A stretch of 64,000 bases of DNA from Candidatus Binatia bacterium (GTDB lineage Bacteria > Desulfobacterota > Binatia > UBA9968 > JAJDTQ01), in assembly GCA_022824205.1 (NCBI GenBank), contig JAJEAI010000039.1:1-64000 (forward strand), in the 5' to 3' direction. Shown one piece after another: positions 37,547 to 46,436 of the stretch. The position numbers and the translations under genes are program-made. Numbering within the stretch: the first letter of the stretch is position 1; every line of letters starts with the position of its first letter. The notes beneath the pieces were generated by a model. The model was not told the origin of the DNA. It ran no database searches and saw only the letters and a list, made by a program, of their open reading frames with translations.

Positions 37547-38917
37547 CTACGCGGCGGGCATGCGCTCCATGAGATCGCGGCGCGCGGCCTGAGCGCGCCG
37601 TACGACCCCTTCCTCGTCGAGCCGGGTGCAGCGGCGTTCGCGCATCAGCACCTCGCCGTCGGCCACCACCGTGTCCACGTCGGTGGCCTTGGCGCAGTGT
37701 ACCAACTGGCTCACCAGGTCGTTGACGGGCTGGAAATGCGGCTTCTCCACGTCCAGCAGGATCAGGTCCGCGCGCTTGCCCGCCTCCACCGTGCCGCACA
37801 CCGACCCGAGCCCGAGGGCGGCGGCGCCGTCCACCGTGGCCATGCGCAGGACGCTGTAAGGGTCGATGACGCCGGCGTCCTGGTGCTTGACCTTTTGCAG
37901 CAGCGACGCCGCCTTCATGGTCTCGAAGAGGTCCTGACCGTGGTTGCTCGCCGCGCCGTCCGTGCCCAGGCCGACCCTGACACCCGCCGCCAGCATCTCC
38001 ACGACCGGCGCGATACCGTCGCCCAGCATCATGTTGCTCACCGGGTTGTGCGATACGGCGGTGCGGGTTTCCGCCAGATGGCGTACCTCGTCGGGGGAGA
38101 GATGGACGCTGTGGGCGAAGATGGCATCCTCGCCGGGAATGCCGCAGTCCTTCAAGTGCTCCACCACGCCGGCCCGGTCCAGCGTCCGGCGCGTCACCTC
38201 CACCACGGAGGCCGACTCCGCCACGTGGGCACTGATACCGATGGAGTGGTGGTCCGCGAACCGCCGGATCTCCCGCAGCAAGTCGGGCGAGGCGTTGATG
38301 GGCGGCGTGTTGGGTCCGGTGCGGAAGGTCAAACGCCGTGGCGCCTCGGGCGCGCCGTTGACGCGGTGACGCGCCATCAAGTCCTCGATCCGCGTAAACG
38401 CGGTCTGGGGAGTCTCCCTGGTGCACTCCGGGACGATCTCGCCCGTATCCATGATCGTGCGCGCGAACACGCCGCGCAGACCCGACTCGCCCATGGCGTC
38501 CACCGTGGCCACGGCGCATTCGGGGCCGGGGTTCAGGAAGTTGTGCTCGCAGACGGTGGTGACGCCGCCCTTGAGGTTCTCCAGACAGCCCAGCAGCGTG
38601 CCCGCCGCCGCGTGTTCCGGATTGAGCACCCGCGCCACGCCGTAGATGCGCTCGAGCCAATCGAGGAACGGCATGTCCTCCCAAACCGCCCGCAGGAGCA
38701 CCTGGTAGAGGTGCGTGTGAGCGTTGACCAGCCCCGGCATGAGCACCTTGCCGCGGCCGTCGATGCGCGTCTCCCCTTCCCTGGCCGGCGCCGCGCCCTT
38801 GTCCACCGCGACGATGGTGCCGTCCACGACGGTCACGTGCCCCGCCTCGATGACCTCCCCGCGGCCGGTCATGGGAAGGATCGTACAGCCCGTGATGGTG
38901 ATCGCTGCCGTATCCAT
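37547..38917 (-). CDS. Amidohydrolase family protein (SAH/MTA deaminase-chlorohydrolase group)
   Basis: A 456-residue metal-dependent hydrolase. PGLVNAHTHLYQ supplies HxH at residues 67 and 69, ISAHVAES and FAHSVHLSP supply further ligands, and GLGTDGAASN the Asp. The subgroup includes 5'-methylthioadenosine/S-adenosylhomocysteine deaminase, guanine deaminase and atrazine-type chlorohydrolases; sequence alone does not separate them. Full length. Third amidohydrolase-type gene in the window, with none adjacent to another. Confidence 0.9.
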   Translation of the reverse strand: MDTAAITITGCTILPMTGRGEVIEAGHVTVVDGTIVAVDKGAAPAREGETRIDGRGKVLMPGLVNAHTHLYQVLLRAVWEDMPFLDWLERIYGVARVLNPEHAAAGTLLGCLENLKGGVTTVCEHNFLNPGPECAVATVDAMGESGLRGVFARTIMDTGEIVPECTRETPQTAFTRIEDLMARHRVNGAPEAPRRLTFRTGPNTPPINASPDLLREIRRFADHHSIGISAHVAESASVVEVTRRTLDRAGVVEHLKDCGIPGEDAIFAHSVHLSPDEVRHLAETRTAVSHNPVSNMMLGDGIAPVVEMLAAGVRVGLGTDGAASNHGQDLFETMKAASLLQKVKHQDAGVIDPYSVLRMATVDGAAALGLGSVCGTVEAGKRADLILLDVEKPHFQPVNDLVSQLVHCAKATDVDTVVADGEVLMRERRCTRLDEEGVVRRAQAARRDLMERMPAA

Positions 38918-38924
38918 GCCTGCT

Positions 38925-38960
38925 CCAAAACGAAGGGGCGGCGCATCCGCCGCCCCTTCG
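38925..38960 (-). terminator. Intrinsic terminator of RRM gene copy 2
   Basis: A perfect 12-bp stem GAAGGGGCGGCG-catc-CGCCGCCCCTTC (38932-38959), followed on the minus strand by GTTTTGGAGC. It begins 30 bp after the RRM stop, separating it from the amidohydrolase gene. Confidence 0.8.
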
Positions 38961-38989
38961 GGGTTGCTGTCCTCGCCGTCGAGAGCCGC

Positions 38990-39253
38990 TCAGGAGTCCC
39001 TGGTGCGCCGCTCGTGCGCCTCGTTCACCTTCAACACGCGGCCCTGAAGCTCCGTTCCGTTCAAAGCTTCCATGGCTGCCTGGGCCTCGGCGTCCGAGCC
39101 CATCTCGACAAATCCGAAACCGCGTGACCGTCCGGAGAAGCGGTCGGTCACGATCCTCGCCGACGCCACCGTGCCGTGTGCCGCGAAGATCTCGTGCAAC
39201 TGGGCTTCGGTCACGGCATAGGGCAATCCGCTCACATAAAGTCTGTCACCCAT
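38990..39253 (-). CDS. Small single-RRM RNA-binding protein, copy 2
   Basis: An 87-residue RRM protein: RNP2 RLYVSGLPY (residues 4-12) and RNP1 RGFGFVEM (about 43-50). It is clearly paralogous to the product at 33678 (shared GTVASARIVTDRFSGRSRGFG-type core) but lacks the Gly-rich tail and ends NEAHERRTRDS. It has its own promoter and a strong terminator, so it is a single-gene unit. Probably a cold- or stress-responsive mRNA-binding protein. Confidence 0.95.
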   Translation of the reverse strand: MGDRLYVSGLPYAVTEAQLHEIFAAHGTVASARIVTDRFSGRSRGFGFVEMGSDAEAQAAMEALNGTELQGRVLKVNEAHERRTRDS

Positions 39254-39319
39254 GGAACTCTCCCTGTTCGAGGTCCGAACCCGCCGTTCGAACGTGACAT
39301 CAGCACGGCAACCGGGCCG

Positions 39320-39348
39320 ATCTTATCTCCATGTACCCTGCAATGCAA
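39320..39348 (-). promoter_or_regulatory. Candidate promoter of RRM gene copy 2
   Basis: Minus strand TTGCAT (39343-39348), 17 bp, TAAGAT (39320-39325). Both hexamers are partial matches. Start near 39313, leader about 60 nt. Confidence 0.45.
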
Positions 39349-39365
39349 ACATAGTTTGGGCCACG

Positions 39366-40163
39366 CTAGCAACGATCGTCAAACCCGCGGTCGTAGCCTT
39401 CCAGCAGGGAATTCCAGCCGGCAAGCGGCACGTGCACCCGTTCCGGGTCCAGCTTGTTGATGGAACGCAGCAGGCGCCGGAGGTTGGCATGGGCTCGGAC
39501 GGCCGAAACCGCGCCTGGCCAGAGGCGCGCCTTGTCGAAGTCGATGATGTAGACGCCGGGACGGACGCTCCCCTGGAGGATGAGGATGTTCCGCAGGTTC
39601 AGGTCCCCGTGCTCGACGCCGCGTCCGTGCATCAGGCGCAGCGCGCGCCCAACCCGCCGGAGCAACAGGCCTTTCGTCTCGTTCCCCGGCGGGTTTCCTC
39701 GAAGCGCGTCCCAGAGGTTGCACGCGCCGGCGATCTCGCGGGTCACCAGCCAGCCGCGATACCACGGACCGAAACCACGCGCCACCACGGCCGCAAGGAC
39801 CTCCGGCGTCGCTACGCCCCGTTCACGCGCCGACGCGGTGACGCTCAGCTCGACGAAGGGCCTTGGGGGCCGGCTCACGAACCAGCCTTGCGTCAGTGCG
39901 CGCAAGACCCCGCCATGGCGGTACGAACGGACCAGTGCAAAGCCCCCGTCGCCCAGGGGAAGGGCGTGCAATCCGGCACGCCCGAAATGCCGCACCACGG
40001 CGTCCGCGGGTGGATCGAGCACCCGAGCGGCAAGCGCGGCCGCGTCCACGTCCGGGACCACCAGCATGGCGACCCCGGGGGCCGGCGTTACCCTCTGGTA
40101 ACCGGCGGGAATCCCTTCACCACCACCGGCGGACGCCACCGTGTCACTCCGACGAGGCGCCAT
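39366..40163 (-). CDS. kdkA: 3-deoxy-D-manno-octulosonic acid (Kdo) kinase family protein
   Basis: A 265-residue protein-kinase-like enzyme of the LPS kinase group. HGRGVEHGDLNLRNILIL (about residue 188-205) is the catalytic loop with the general-base Asp, and YIIDFDKARLWPG carries the metal-binding Asp. KdkA phosphorylates a single Kdo on lipid A in Haemophilus. Position directly after waaA and lpxK supports this role over RfaP-type heptose kinases. The start ATG 40163 overlaps the lpxK stop by 20 bp; the track's 40181 is an alternative. Last gene of the long envelope series. Confidence 0.82.
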   Translation of the reverse strand: MAPRRSDTVASAGGGEGIPAGYQRVTPAPGVAMLVVPDVDAAALAARVLDPPADAVVRHFGRAGLHALPLGDGGFALVRSYRHGGVLRALTQGWFVSRPPRPFVELSVTASARERGVATPEVLAAVVARGFGPWYRGWLVTREIAGACNLWDALRGNPPGNETKGLLLRRVGRALRLMHGRGVEHGDLNLRNILILQGSVRPGVYIIDFDKARLWPGAVSAVRAHANLRRLLRSINKLDPERVHVPLAGWNSLLEGYDRGFDDRC

Positions 40164-41190
40164 GCCGCACCGCGGCGACAACGCAGTCCAACAATTCTTC
40201 CGGCCGGTCCACCGTCATTTCCATGCGGAGGGCCAGCAAACGTCCCGTGGAAAAGGGAAACCGCGCCAACTTCACGTAGTCCTTCTCGGTCGTGATGATC
40301 TTCTCCACCGGGCGGCGGTTGATGTCGCGCCAGTCCTTTTCCGAGTAGGCGTGGTGATCGGGATACTCCATCGTCTCCACGATGGTCGCCTCGCACTCAC
40401 GCAACATCGCGTAGAACGGCGCCGGATCGGCGATGGCCGCCACCGCCAGGACCGGGGTGCCCGCGAGGGCCCCCAACGTCAGTTCCTGGTGTCCCTGGTC
40501 CGTGCGCACGAGCACGGCACGCGGCGCGCGGTTCCCGAAGAAGACCCTGGAGCGGTCGAAACGGCGCTCCAGCCACCTCCGCCAGTGTTCGTGCGCGCCG
40601 GTCACCAGGACGACGTCGGCGCGGCGCAACGCGCGGACCGGTTCACGGAACGGCCCCGCGGGCAGGAGAAAGCCCTCGCGGTCCAGAAGGACGACGTCGA
40701 GGTCCCGATGGAGCCGCCGGTGCTGGAAACCATCGTCGAGCACGAACAGGTTCATGCCGCCCGGTTCCCGGCTCAGCTCCAGACCCACCCGATGGCGATC
40801 GGTGCCGACGCCCACGCTCTGCCCGTAAAGGGCGCTCATCATGGCCGGTTCATCGCCGTAGAGCAGCAGCCGGCCCGGGTTCTCGTCAAGCCATCTCCTG
40901 GCGTCCTCCGGGTCGATGAGAGGCGCCAGCCCGGGTGTGCCGGCGCCGCCGTAGCCACGCGTCAGGATCGTCGTTTCGAGGCCACGGCGCCCAAGCGCCC
41001 GGGCCAGCCACAGGGCCGTCGGCGTCTTGCCGGCGCCACCCACCGTGAGGCTGCCCACGCTCACCACCGGAAGCGGGAGTTTCCGGCCGCGCAGCACCCG
41101 GACCCTGTACAAGAGATTGCGCAGCCCCATGAGCAGGCGATACACCAGACTCCAGGGCCACAACAGGGACCACAGGACACGAGCGGTCAC
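40144..41190 (-). CDS. lpxK: Tetraacyldisaccharide 4'-kinase
   Basis: LpxK adds the 4'-phosphate to the lipid A disaccharide precursor at the inner membrane. The 348-residue product has an N-terminal amphipathic/hydrophobic segment (WPWSLVYRLLMGLRNLLY), the P-loop VGSLTVGGAGKTPTALWLAR (about residue 46-65), LTRGYGG and NLFVLDDGFQHRRLHRDLD. The track begins 121 codons upstream inside waaA; the GTG at 41190, with GAAAGG seven bases before it, fits the family start and leaves a 43-bp gap after waaA. Confidence 0.94.
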   Translation of the reverse strand: MTARVLWSLLWPWSLVYRLLMGLRNLLYRVRVLRGRKLPLPVVSVGSLTVGGAGKTPTALWLARALGRRGLETTILTRGYGGAGTPGLAPLIDPEDARRWLDENPGRLLLYGDEPAMMSALYGQSVGVGTDRHRVGLELSREPGGMNLFVLDDGFQHRRLHRDLDVVLLDREGFLLPAGPFREPVRALRRADVVLVTGAHEHWRRWLERRFDRSRVFFGNRAPRAVLVRTDQGHQELTLGALAGTPVLAVAAIADPAPFYAMLRECEATIVETMEYPDHHAYSEKDWRDINRRPVEKIITTEKDYVKLARFPFSTGRLLALRMEMTVDRPEELLDCVVAAVRHGASSE

Positions 41191-41233
41191 GCCGCGCCTT
41201 TCCCAGACGTGGACAACCCGCCGTGCCGCCGCG

Positions 41234-42523
41234 CTAGTCAAGAACGCCTCGGGCAGCCGAATGCCGCAGTTGGCGGCACACCAGCTTGATGCTGCGTGAA
41301 ACCACGTCCCCATCCGCGGCCGCGGCCAGCGCGGCGCGGCGGCCCACGGCCGCGGCCCGCGCGGGTTCCGCCAGCAGATCGCCGATGGCTGCCGGAAGGT
41401 CCTCGGCACCGCGCACCTCGACGCCCGCGCCCTGCTCCACAAGCGCCCGGGCGGTCCCGGCGACGTTGGCGTGGTGAGGACCGAACAGCACCGGCTTGGC
41501 CCAACGCGCGGGTTCCAGGAGATTGTGCCCTCCCGCCGGCACCAGGGTTCCACCCACGAACGCGACGTCCGCGCAGCCGTACACGCGCGGCAACTCGCCC
41601 AGGGTATCCAGCAGCAGCACGCCGCCTTCCCCGAACGGGGCGCCCTTCCGGTCGCTCCGCTTGCGGTAAGGCAGGCCGCGTTGCCGCAGCAGGCGTTCCA
41701 CCTCCACGAACCGCTCGGGATGCCTGGGAGCGAGGACCATCAACAGTCCCGGGAAACGGCGGCGCAATTCGGCGAAGACCTCCAGCAGCACTTCTTCCTC
41801 GCCGCGATGGGTGCTCCCCGCCACCACGACGGGCCCCGCGCCGAAGCCCGACAGGTCCAGGACCGCCTCCTGGGCCGCCGGCGCGTGTTTCAGGGAACCC
41901 GTGACCGTTACCTTGGCCGGTTCCACGCCCAGGCGCAACAACCGCGCGGCGTTCTCGTCGTCCTGCATGCCGAACGCGGATACGTGCTCCAGCACGGGCC
42001 GGAAGAGTCTGCGGAACCGCTTGAACAGATGCGCGCCGCGCGGCGACACGCGGCCGCTGAGCACCATCAGAGGGATGCGCAGCCGGCGCGCCGCGTGAAT
42101 GAAGTTGGGCCAGATCTCCGTTTCAAGCACGATGATCACTTCCGGCCGGAGGCGCCGCAGGCTGCGGGAGACCAGCCACGGCACGTCCAGGGGCAGGTAG
42201 GTGACGGCGTCCACGTCGGGCAGCGCGTCCCATCCGGTGCGCCGGCCGGTGGCCGTGACCGTGGACAGCAGCAGCTTTCGCTCCGGCCAGCGAGTCTTCA
42301 TGCACCGGAGCAGCGGGGCGGCCGAGCGCACCTCGCCCACCGAGGCGGCGTGGATCCAGATGGGGCGGGAACCGCCCAGGGAGTCGAGCAGTTCCGGGGG
42401 ATACGAGGCGAAGCGCTCACGCAGGCCTTGATACGGACGCCGCGGGAGCACGAAGAGCAAGGGCCATGCCGCGATGCCGATCATCAGGCCCACGTGCCAC
42501 AGCGTATTGTAGAGGCTCAACAC
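41234..42523 (-). CDS. waaA: Kdo transferase (3-deoxy-D-manno-octulosonic-acid transferase)
   Basis: A 429-residue GT30 enzyme that attaches Kdo to lipid IVA using CMP-Kdo. It has an N-terminal membrane anchor (HVGLMIGIAAWPLLFVLP), WIHAASVGEVRSAAPLL, the donor region VVAGSTHRGEEE, and PVLFGPHHANVAGTARALV near the C-terminus. Pairing with a Kdo kinase suggests a monofunctional WaaA adding one Kdo that is then phosphorylated, as in Haemophilus; this is an inference. It lies between msbA and lpxK. Confidence 0.95.
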   Translation of the reverse strand: MLSLYNTLWHVGLMIGIAAWPLLFVLPRRPYQGLRERFASYPPELLDSLGGSRPIWIHAASVGEVRSAAPLLRCMKTRWPERKLLLSTVTATGRRTGWDALPDVDAVTYLPLDVPWLVSRSLRRLRPEVIIVLETEIWPNFIHAARRLRIPLMVLSGRVSPRGAHLFKRFRRLFRPVLEHVSAFGMQDDENAARLLRLGVEPAKVTVTGSLKHAPAAQEAVLDLSGFGAGPVVVAGSTHRGEEEVLLEVFAELRRRFPGLLMVLAPRHPERFVEVERLLRQRGLPYRKRSDRKGAPFGEGGVLLLDTLGELPRVYGCADVAFVGGTLVPAGGHNLLEPARWAKPVLFGPHHANVAGTARALVEQGAGVEVRGAEDLPAAIGDLLAEPARAAAVGRRAALAAAADGDVVSRSIKLVCRQLRHSAARGVLD

Positions 42524-42574
42524 CCTTTCCGGCTCCGTCCGTCGCCGCAGGCCCGCGCGGAAGGGCGGACCACG

Positions 42575-44326
42575 TCAGTGCAGGTACTTTCTCTCCGTGG
42601 TGCCGTCGCCCAGGGCCTGCAGATGATAGAGGCGGCTGTACTCCTTCCGCCGGGCCAGCAGGTCCTTGTGAGTGCCCTGCTCCACCACGGTGCCCTTGGC
42701 CAGGACCACGATGCGCGTGGCGTTGCGAATGGTCGACAGGCGGTGGGCGATCACCAGGCTGGTGCGGTTCTTCATGAGTTCGTCCAGAGCGCCCTGAACC
42801 AGCCGCTCCGACTCGGAGTCGAGCGCGGAAGTCGCTTCGTCCAGGATCAGGATGGGCGCGTTCTTCAGCACCGCCCGGGCGATGGCGATGCGCTGGCGCT
42901 GTCCCCCGGAAAGCTTGAGGCCCAGCTCGCCGATAACGGTGTCGTACCCGGCCGGCAACTCCATGATGAAGCCGTGGGCATGGGCCGCCTTGGCGGCGCG
43001 GATGACGTCGTCCATGCCCTTGGACGGATCGCCGTAGGAGATGTTGTTCCGCACGCTGTCGTTGAAGAGGAAGGTGTGCTGGGTGACGATGGCGATCTGG
43101 CGCCGCAGCGACGCGAGGGTCAGCTTGCGGACGTCCACCCCATCCAGGGTGATGCTCCCCGACGTGACGTCGTAAAAACGCGGCAGCAAGGCCGACAGGG
43201 TCGTCTTCCCCGCGCCGCTCATGCCCACCACCGCCACCGTCTCGCCGCGCCGTATCTCCAGATCGATGCCCGCCAGGACGGGCTCCTCGCGGTACCCGAA
43301 GGTTACTTCGCGAAATGCGATGCGGTCGGAAAAACGCCCCGCGAAAACCGCGTCCGGGTCATCGTCGATGTCCAGCGGCGCGTCCAGCACGTCGAAGATC
43401 CTCTCGCCTCCGGCAACCCCCTGGTAGATTTCCGGCAAGGTACGGCTCAGGTGCTTGAAGGGTTCGTAGACCAGCAGCATCGCGGTGATGAAGGCGAAGA
43501 ACTCCCCCGCGGTGCGCCCTCCGGCCATGACCGAGCTGCCGCCGTACCAGAGGACTCCGGCGAAGCCGAGGCCCGCCAGCACTTCCATGGCCGAGGGAAT
43601 GATGGCACGGGCGCGGCTCGCCTTCATGCTGTGGCGCAGGACCTCACGGTTCTCGCGGTTGAAGCGTTCCATCTCGTACCGCTCCATGCCGAAGGCCTTG
43701 ACGATGGGGCTCCCTTGAAGGCTCTCCTGAAGGATCGCGGCAAGGGTCCCGGTGCTCGCCTGGCTTTTGCGGGTGGCCGCCCGCACGCGTCCCGTGAGCC
43801 CCCGCACCGGAAGGACGGCACCGGGGAAGGCGACGAAGGCGATGGATGCCAGCACCCAGTCCATGTAGAAGGCCACCAGCGTCAACGCCGTCACCGAGGT
43901 GCTGTTGCGCGCCAGCGAGGCGGCGGAACTGGTGAGCGCCACTCGCACCAGGTTGACGTCGCTGGTGACACGGGAGAGAAGCGTGCCCGTGGGGTTGCGA
44001 TGAATGTACGCCAGCGAGAGCCATTGAAGTTTCTCGCACAGGGCGGAACGCAGGTCGCGGATGATCCGATGGCCGACGTAGTCCATCAGGTAGACCTGGC
44101 CGAAGTTGGACGTCCCGCGAACCGCGAAAACCAGCACCACCATGAAGGGGACGTAGAGCAGCATGGCGGGGTCCTTGTTCACGAACATCCGGTCCATCAT
44201 GTCCCGCACCACGAACGGGAGCGCGGCGGTGGAAGCGCTGAACAGCAGCATGCAGGCCACCGCGGCGCAGAAATGCGGCCATACGTAAGGTCGCAGGTAG
44301 TGCAGCAAACGCCGGTAGGCCGTCAT
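42575..44326 (-). CDS. msbA: Lipid A flippase MsbA-type ABC transporter
   Basis: A 583-residue half-transporter. The N-terminal six-helix membrane domain (about 15-310) is followed by the ATPase domain, with Walker A GMSGAGKTT at about 365-373, signature LSGGQRQRIAIAR and Walker B ILILDEATSALDSES. It moves core-lipid A across the inner membrane and exports other lipids. Its ATG overlaps the lpxB stop (ATGA), so the flippase is coupled to lipid A synthesis. The 995-codon track ORF is mostly antisense or out of frame upstream. Confidence 0.94.
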   Translation of the reverse strand: MTAYRRLLHYLRPYVWPHFCAAVACMLLFSASTAALPFVVRDMMDRMFVNKDPAMLLYVPFMVVLVFAVRGTSNFGQVYLMDYVGHRIIRDLRSALCEKLQWLSLAYIHRNPTGTLLSRVTSDVNLVRVALTSSAASLARNSTSVTALTLVAFYMDWVLASIAFVAFPGAVLPVRGLTGRVRAATRKSQASTGTLAAILQESLQGSPIVKAFGMERYEMERFNRENREVLRHSMKASRARAIIPSAMEVLAGLGFAGVLWYGGSSVMAGGRTAGEFFAFITAMLLVYEPFKHLSRTLPEIYQGVAGGERIFDVLDAPLDIDDDPDAVFAGRFSDRIAFREVTFGYREEPVLAGIDLEIRRGETVAVVGMSGAGKTTLSALLPRFYDVTSGSITLDGVDVRKLTLASLRRQIAIVTQHTFLFNDSVRNNISYGDPSKGMDDVIRAAKAAHAHGFIMELPAGYDTVIGELGLKLSGGQRQRIAIARAVLKNAPILILDEATSALDSESERLVQGALDELMKNRTSLVIAHRLSTIRNATRIVVLAKGTVVEQGTHKDLLARRKEYSRLYHLQALGDGTTERKYLH

Positions 44327-45504
44327 GAAGGCGCCCCCGTGCCGGCGCCGGCGAGCAACCGCACGGCCATGTCCGCGACGCGTCCGGGAGCGCCAGGGGG
44401 CCCGAGGCGGCGGCGCACGGCCTCCAGTTTCCGCACCACCGTCCGGTGGACCTCCGGCCGGAGCAGGCGCCGGGTTTCGACGAGAATCCGTTCGGCCGTG
44501 ACGTCGCTCTGGATCAACTCGGGCACCACGCGTTCGCCGGCGATGATGTTCACCATGCCGATGTGCTCCACGCGGATGAGCATGCGCCCCAGCCAATAGC
44601 TCAAGGGCGACAGGCGGTAGGCGATGACCATGGGCTTCTTGAGCAGACCCACCTCCAGGGTCGCGGTTCCCGAAGCCACCCACACGAGGTCCGCCGCCGC
44701 CAGCACGTTGTAGGCGTCGCCGTCGGCGATGCGCACGGCGAACGGGGCGTCGGACACGGCCCGCTCCAACTCGCCACGCTCGATGGTGCTGGCCCGTATC
44801 AGGACGAACTGGACCTCGCGCTCGCGTGCCAGGGCGCGCGCCGCCTCCAGCATGGGGCCGATGAGCGAGGCCACTTCCTTCTGGCGGCTGCCGGGCATGA
44901 TCGCCACGGTGAGCTTCGCGCTTTCCAGCCCCAATCCGCCCAGGCTGGCCCGGCGATCCCGGCTGGGGTTGACGGCGTCCACGAGCGGGTGTCCGACGAA
45001 GTTCACCATCCGCACGCCCGAAGACTGGTACAGTTCCGCCTCGAACGGGAACACCACGGCCATGGCGTCGACGCGGGCGGCGAGTTGGCGAATGCGGTAG
45101 CGGCGCCACGCCCACACCTGCGGACTGATGTAGTAGAGCACGGTGATGCCGTGGCGCCGGGCGAGGCGCGCCAGGCGCATGTTGAACTCCGGAAAGTCGA
45201 TGAGAATGAGCAGGGCCGGGCGCGTGCTCAGAAGTACGCGCCGCAAGAGCCGGTAGGCCAGCCAGACGTCGCGCAGGCTGCCCAACACCTCCCAGAACCC
45301 CACCCCCGACACCTTGGCGATGTCGTGCACCACCTTCATGCCCGCCTGGCGCAGGCCGGCTCCCCCCATGCCGAAGAAGTCCAGCGTCGGCATGCGCTGC
45401 CTGAGGGTCCGTACCAGCTCCGCCCCGCGGGCGTCGCCCGAGGCTTCGCCGCACACCAGCATCACTCCCGCCGGTCCCCCTCCCGACGACATCCGGTTCG
45501 TCAT
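44323..45504 (-). CDS. lpxB: Lipid-A-disaccharide synthase
   Basis: LpxB condenses UDP-2,3-diacylglucosamine with lipid X. The 393-residue product has MLVCGEASGDARGAELVRTL at the N-terminus, LIDFPEFNMRLARLARRHG, YYISPQVWAWRRYRI and ASGTATLEVGLLKKPMVIAYR, all GT19 signatures. The ATG at 45504 overlaps the stop of the Gfo/Idh gene (TGATG). It lies between the Gfo/Idh gene and msbA. Confidence 0.96.
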   Translation of the reverse strand: MTNRMSSGGGPAGVMLVCGEASGDARGAELVRTLRQRMPTLDFFGMGGAGLRQAGMKVVHDIAKVSGVGFWEVLGSLRDVWLAYRLLRRVLLSTRPALLILIDFPEFNMRLARLARRHGITVLYYISPQVWAWRRYRIRQLAARVDAMAVVFPFEAELYQSSGVRMVNFVGHPLVDAVNPSRDRRASLGGLGLESAKLTVAIMPGSRQKEVASLIGPMLEAARALAREREVQFVLIRASTIERGELERAVSDAPFAVRIADGDAYNVLAAADLVWVASGTATLEVGLLKKPMVIAYRLSPLSYWLGRMLIRVEHIGMVNIIAGERVVPELIQSDVTAERILVETRRLLRPEVHRTVVRKLEAVRRRLGPPGAPGRVADMAVRLLAGAGTGAPS

Positions 45505-46436
45505 CACAAGCGCTCACTGATCGCCGAGGCGATCCGCAGGGCGTGCAATCCGTCCTCCCCACTCACCACCGGATCGCCGCGGCCGGCCACCGATTCCAGG
45601 AACGACTCGATCTGGTCCTGGAGGGCATCGCCGTTCTCGGTCACGATGGTCTGCCCCGAAATGCCGTCCCAGCCCCGGCTCCGGTCCTCCATGCGGTAAA
45701 CCTGCGCCTTCTTGGCGTCGTAGTCGAGCGAAATGTAGGCGTCGTTCTGGAAGAAGCGAATCTTGCGCTCGCGCTTCATGGACACCCGGCTCGCGGTGAC
45801 GTTGGCGACGCAGCCGTCCTCGAAGCGGATGCGCGCGTTGGCGATGTCCGGCTTGTCCGTGAGCACGGTGACTCCGGTGGCGTCGATCTGGACGACCGGC
45901 GCAGGCACCAGGCTCGAGATCACGTCGATGTCGTGGATCATCAGGTCCAGCACCACGTCGACATCGGTGCCACGGGCGATGAACGGGGCCAGCCGATGAC
46001 ACTCCACGAACCGCGGCGCCGCGATGACCGAGGAAAGCGCGCGCACCACCGGGTTGAAACGCTCCAGGTGCCCCACCTGGAGGATGCGTCCGTGGCGCCG
46101 CGCGGTCTTCACCAACTCGCAGCCGTCGGCCACCGTGGCGGTGATGGGTTTCTCCACCAGCACGTCGACCCCCGCCTCCAGGCACGTGCGCGCCACCGGG
46201 TAGTGTTGCTGGGTCGGCACCGCGATGCTCACGCAGCGCACGTGCTCCAGCATGCGCCGGAAATCGGTGACCGCGGAGGCGTGGTACCGTGCCCCGGCCT
46301 CTTGCGCGCGCCCTTCGTCGATGTCGGCCACGGCCACGAGATCGGCCGCGGGCGAAGCCGCGTACTTGGCCGCATGCAGGCTCCCGGCGTAGCCCACACC
46401 GATCACTCCCACCGCGATGGGCTCCCGCTCGCTCAT
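45504..46436 (-). CDS. Gfo/Idh/MocA family oxidoreductase in the lpx operon
   Basis: A 310-residue NAD(P)-dependent sugar oxidoreductase. The Rossmann motif VGVIGVGYAGSLHAAKY is at residues 8-24, followed by VLVEKPITATVADG with the catalytic EKP. ATGA overlap with lpxI upstream and TGATG overlap with lpxB downstream tie it to lipid A synthesis. A relative, GnnA, oxidises UDP-GlcNAc for amide-linked lipid A together with the aminotransferase GnnB. No gnnB is present here, so the substrate is open. The track start at 46805 is antisense to lpxI. Confidence 0.9.
   Translation of the reverse strand: MSEREPIAVGVIGVGYAGSLHAAKYAASPAADLVAVADIDEGRAQEAGARYHASAVTDFRRMLEHVRCVSIAVPTQQHYPVARTCLEAGVDVLVEKPITATVADGCELVKTARRHGRILQVGHLERFNPVVRALSSVIAAPRFVECHRLAPFIARGTDVDVVLDLMIHDIDVISSLVPAPVVQIDATGVTVLTDKPDIANARIRFEDGCVANVTASRVSMKRERKIRFFQNDAYISLDYDAKKAQVYRMEDRSRGWDGISGQTIVTENGDALQDQIESFLESVAGRGDPVVSGEDGLHALRIASAISERL

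Noticed and set aside
41471-44599. 1042-codon plus-strand ORF, the longest in the track
   Set aside because: It covers waaA, msbA and part of lpxB in antisense and has the low-complexity composition of a shadow frame.
44327-45562. N-terminal extension of the msbA frame upstream of 44326
   Set aside because: Out of frame with lpxB, no membrane or kinase motif; MsbA begins at MTAYRRLLHYLRPY.
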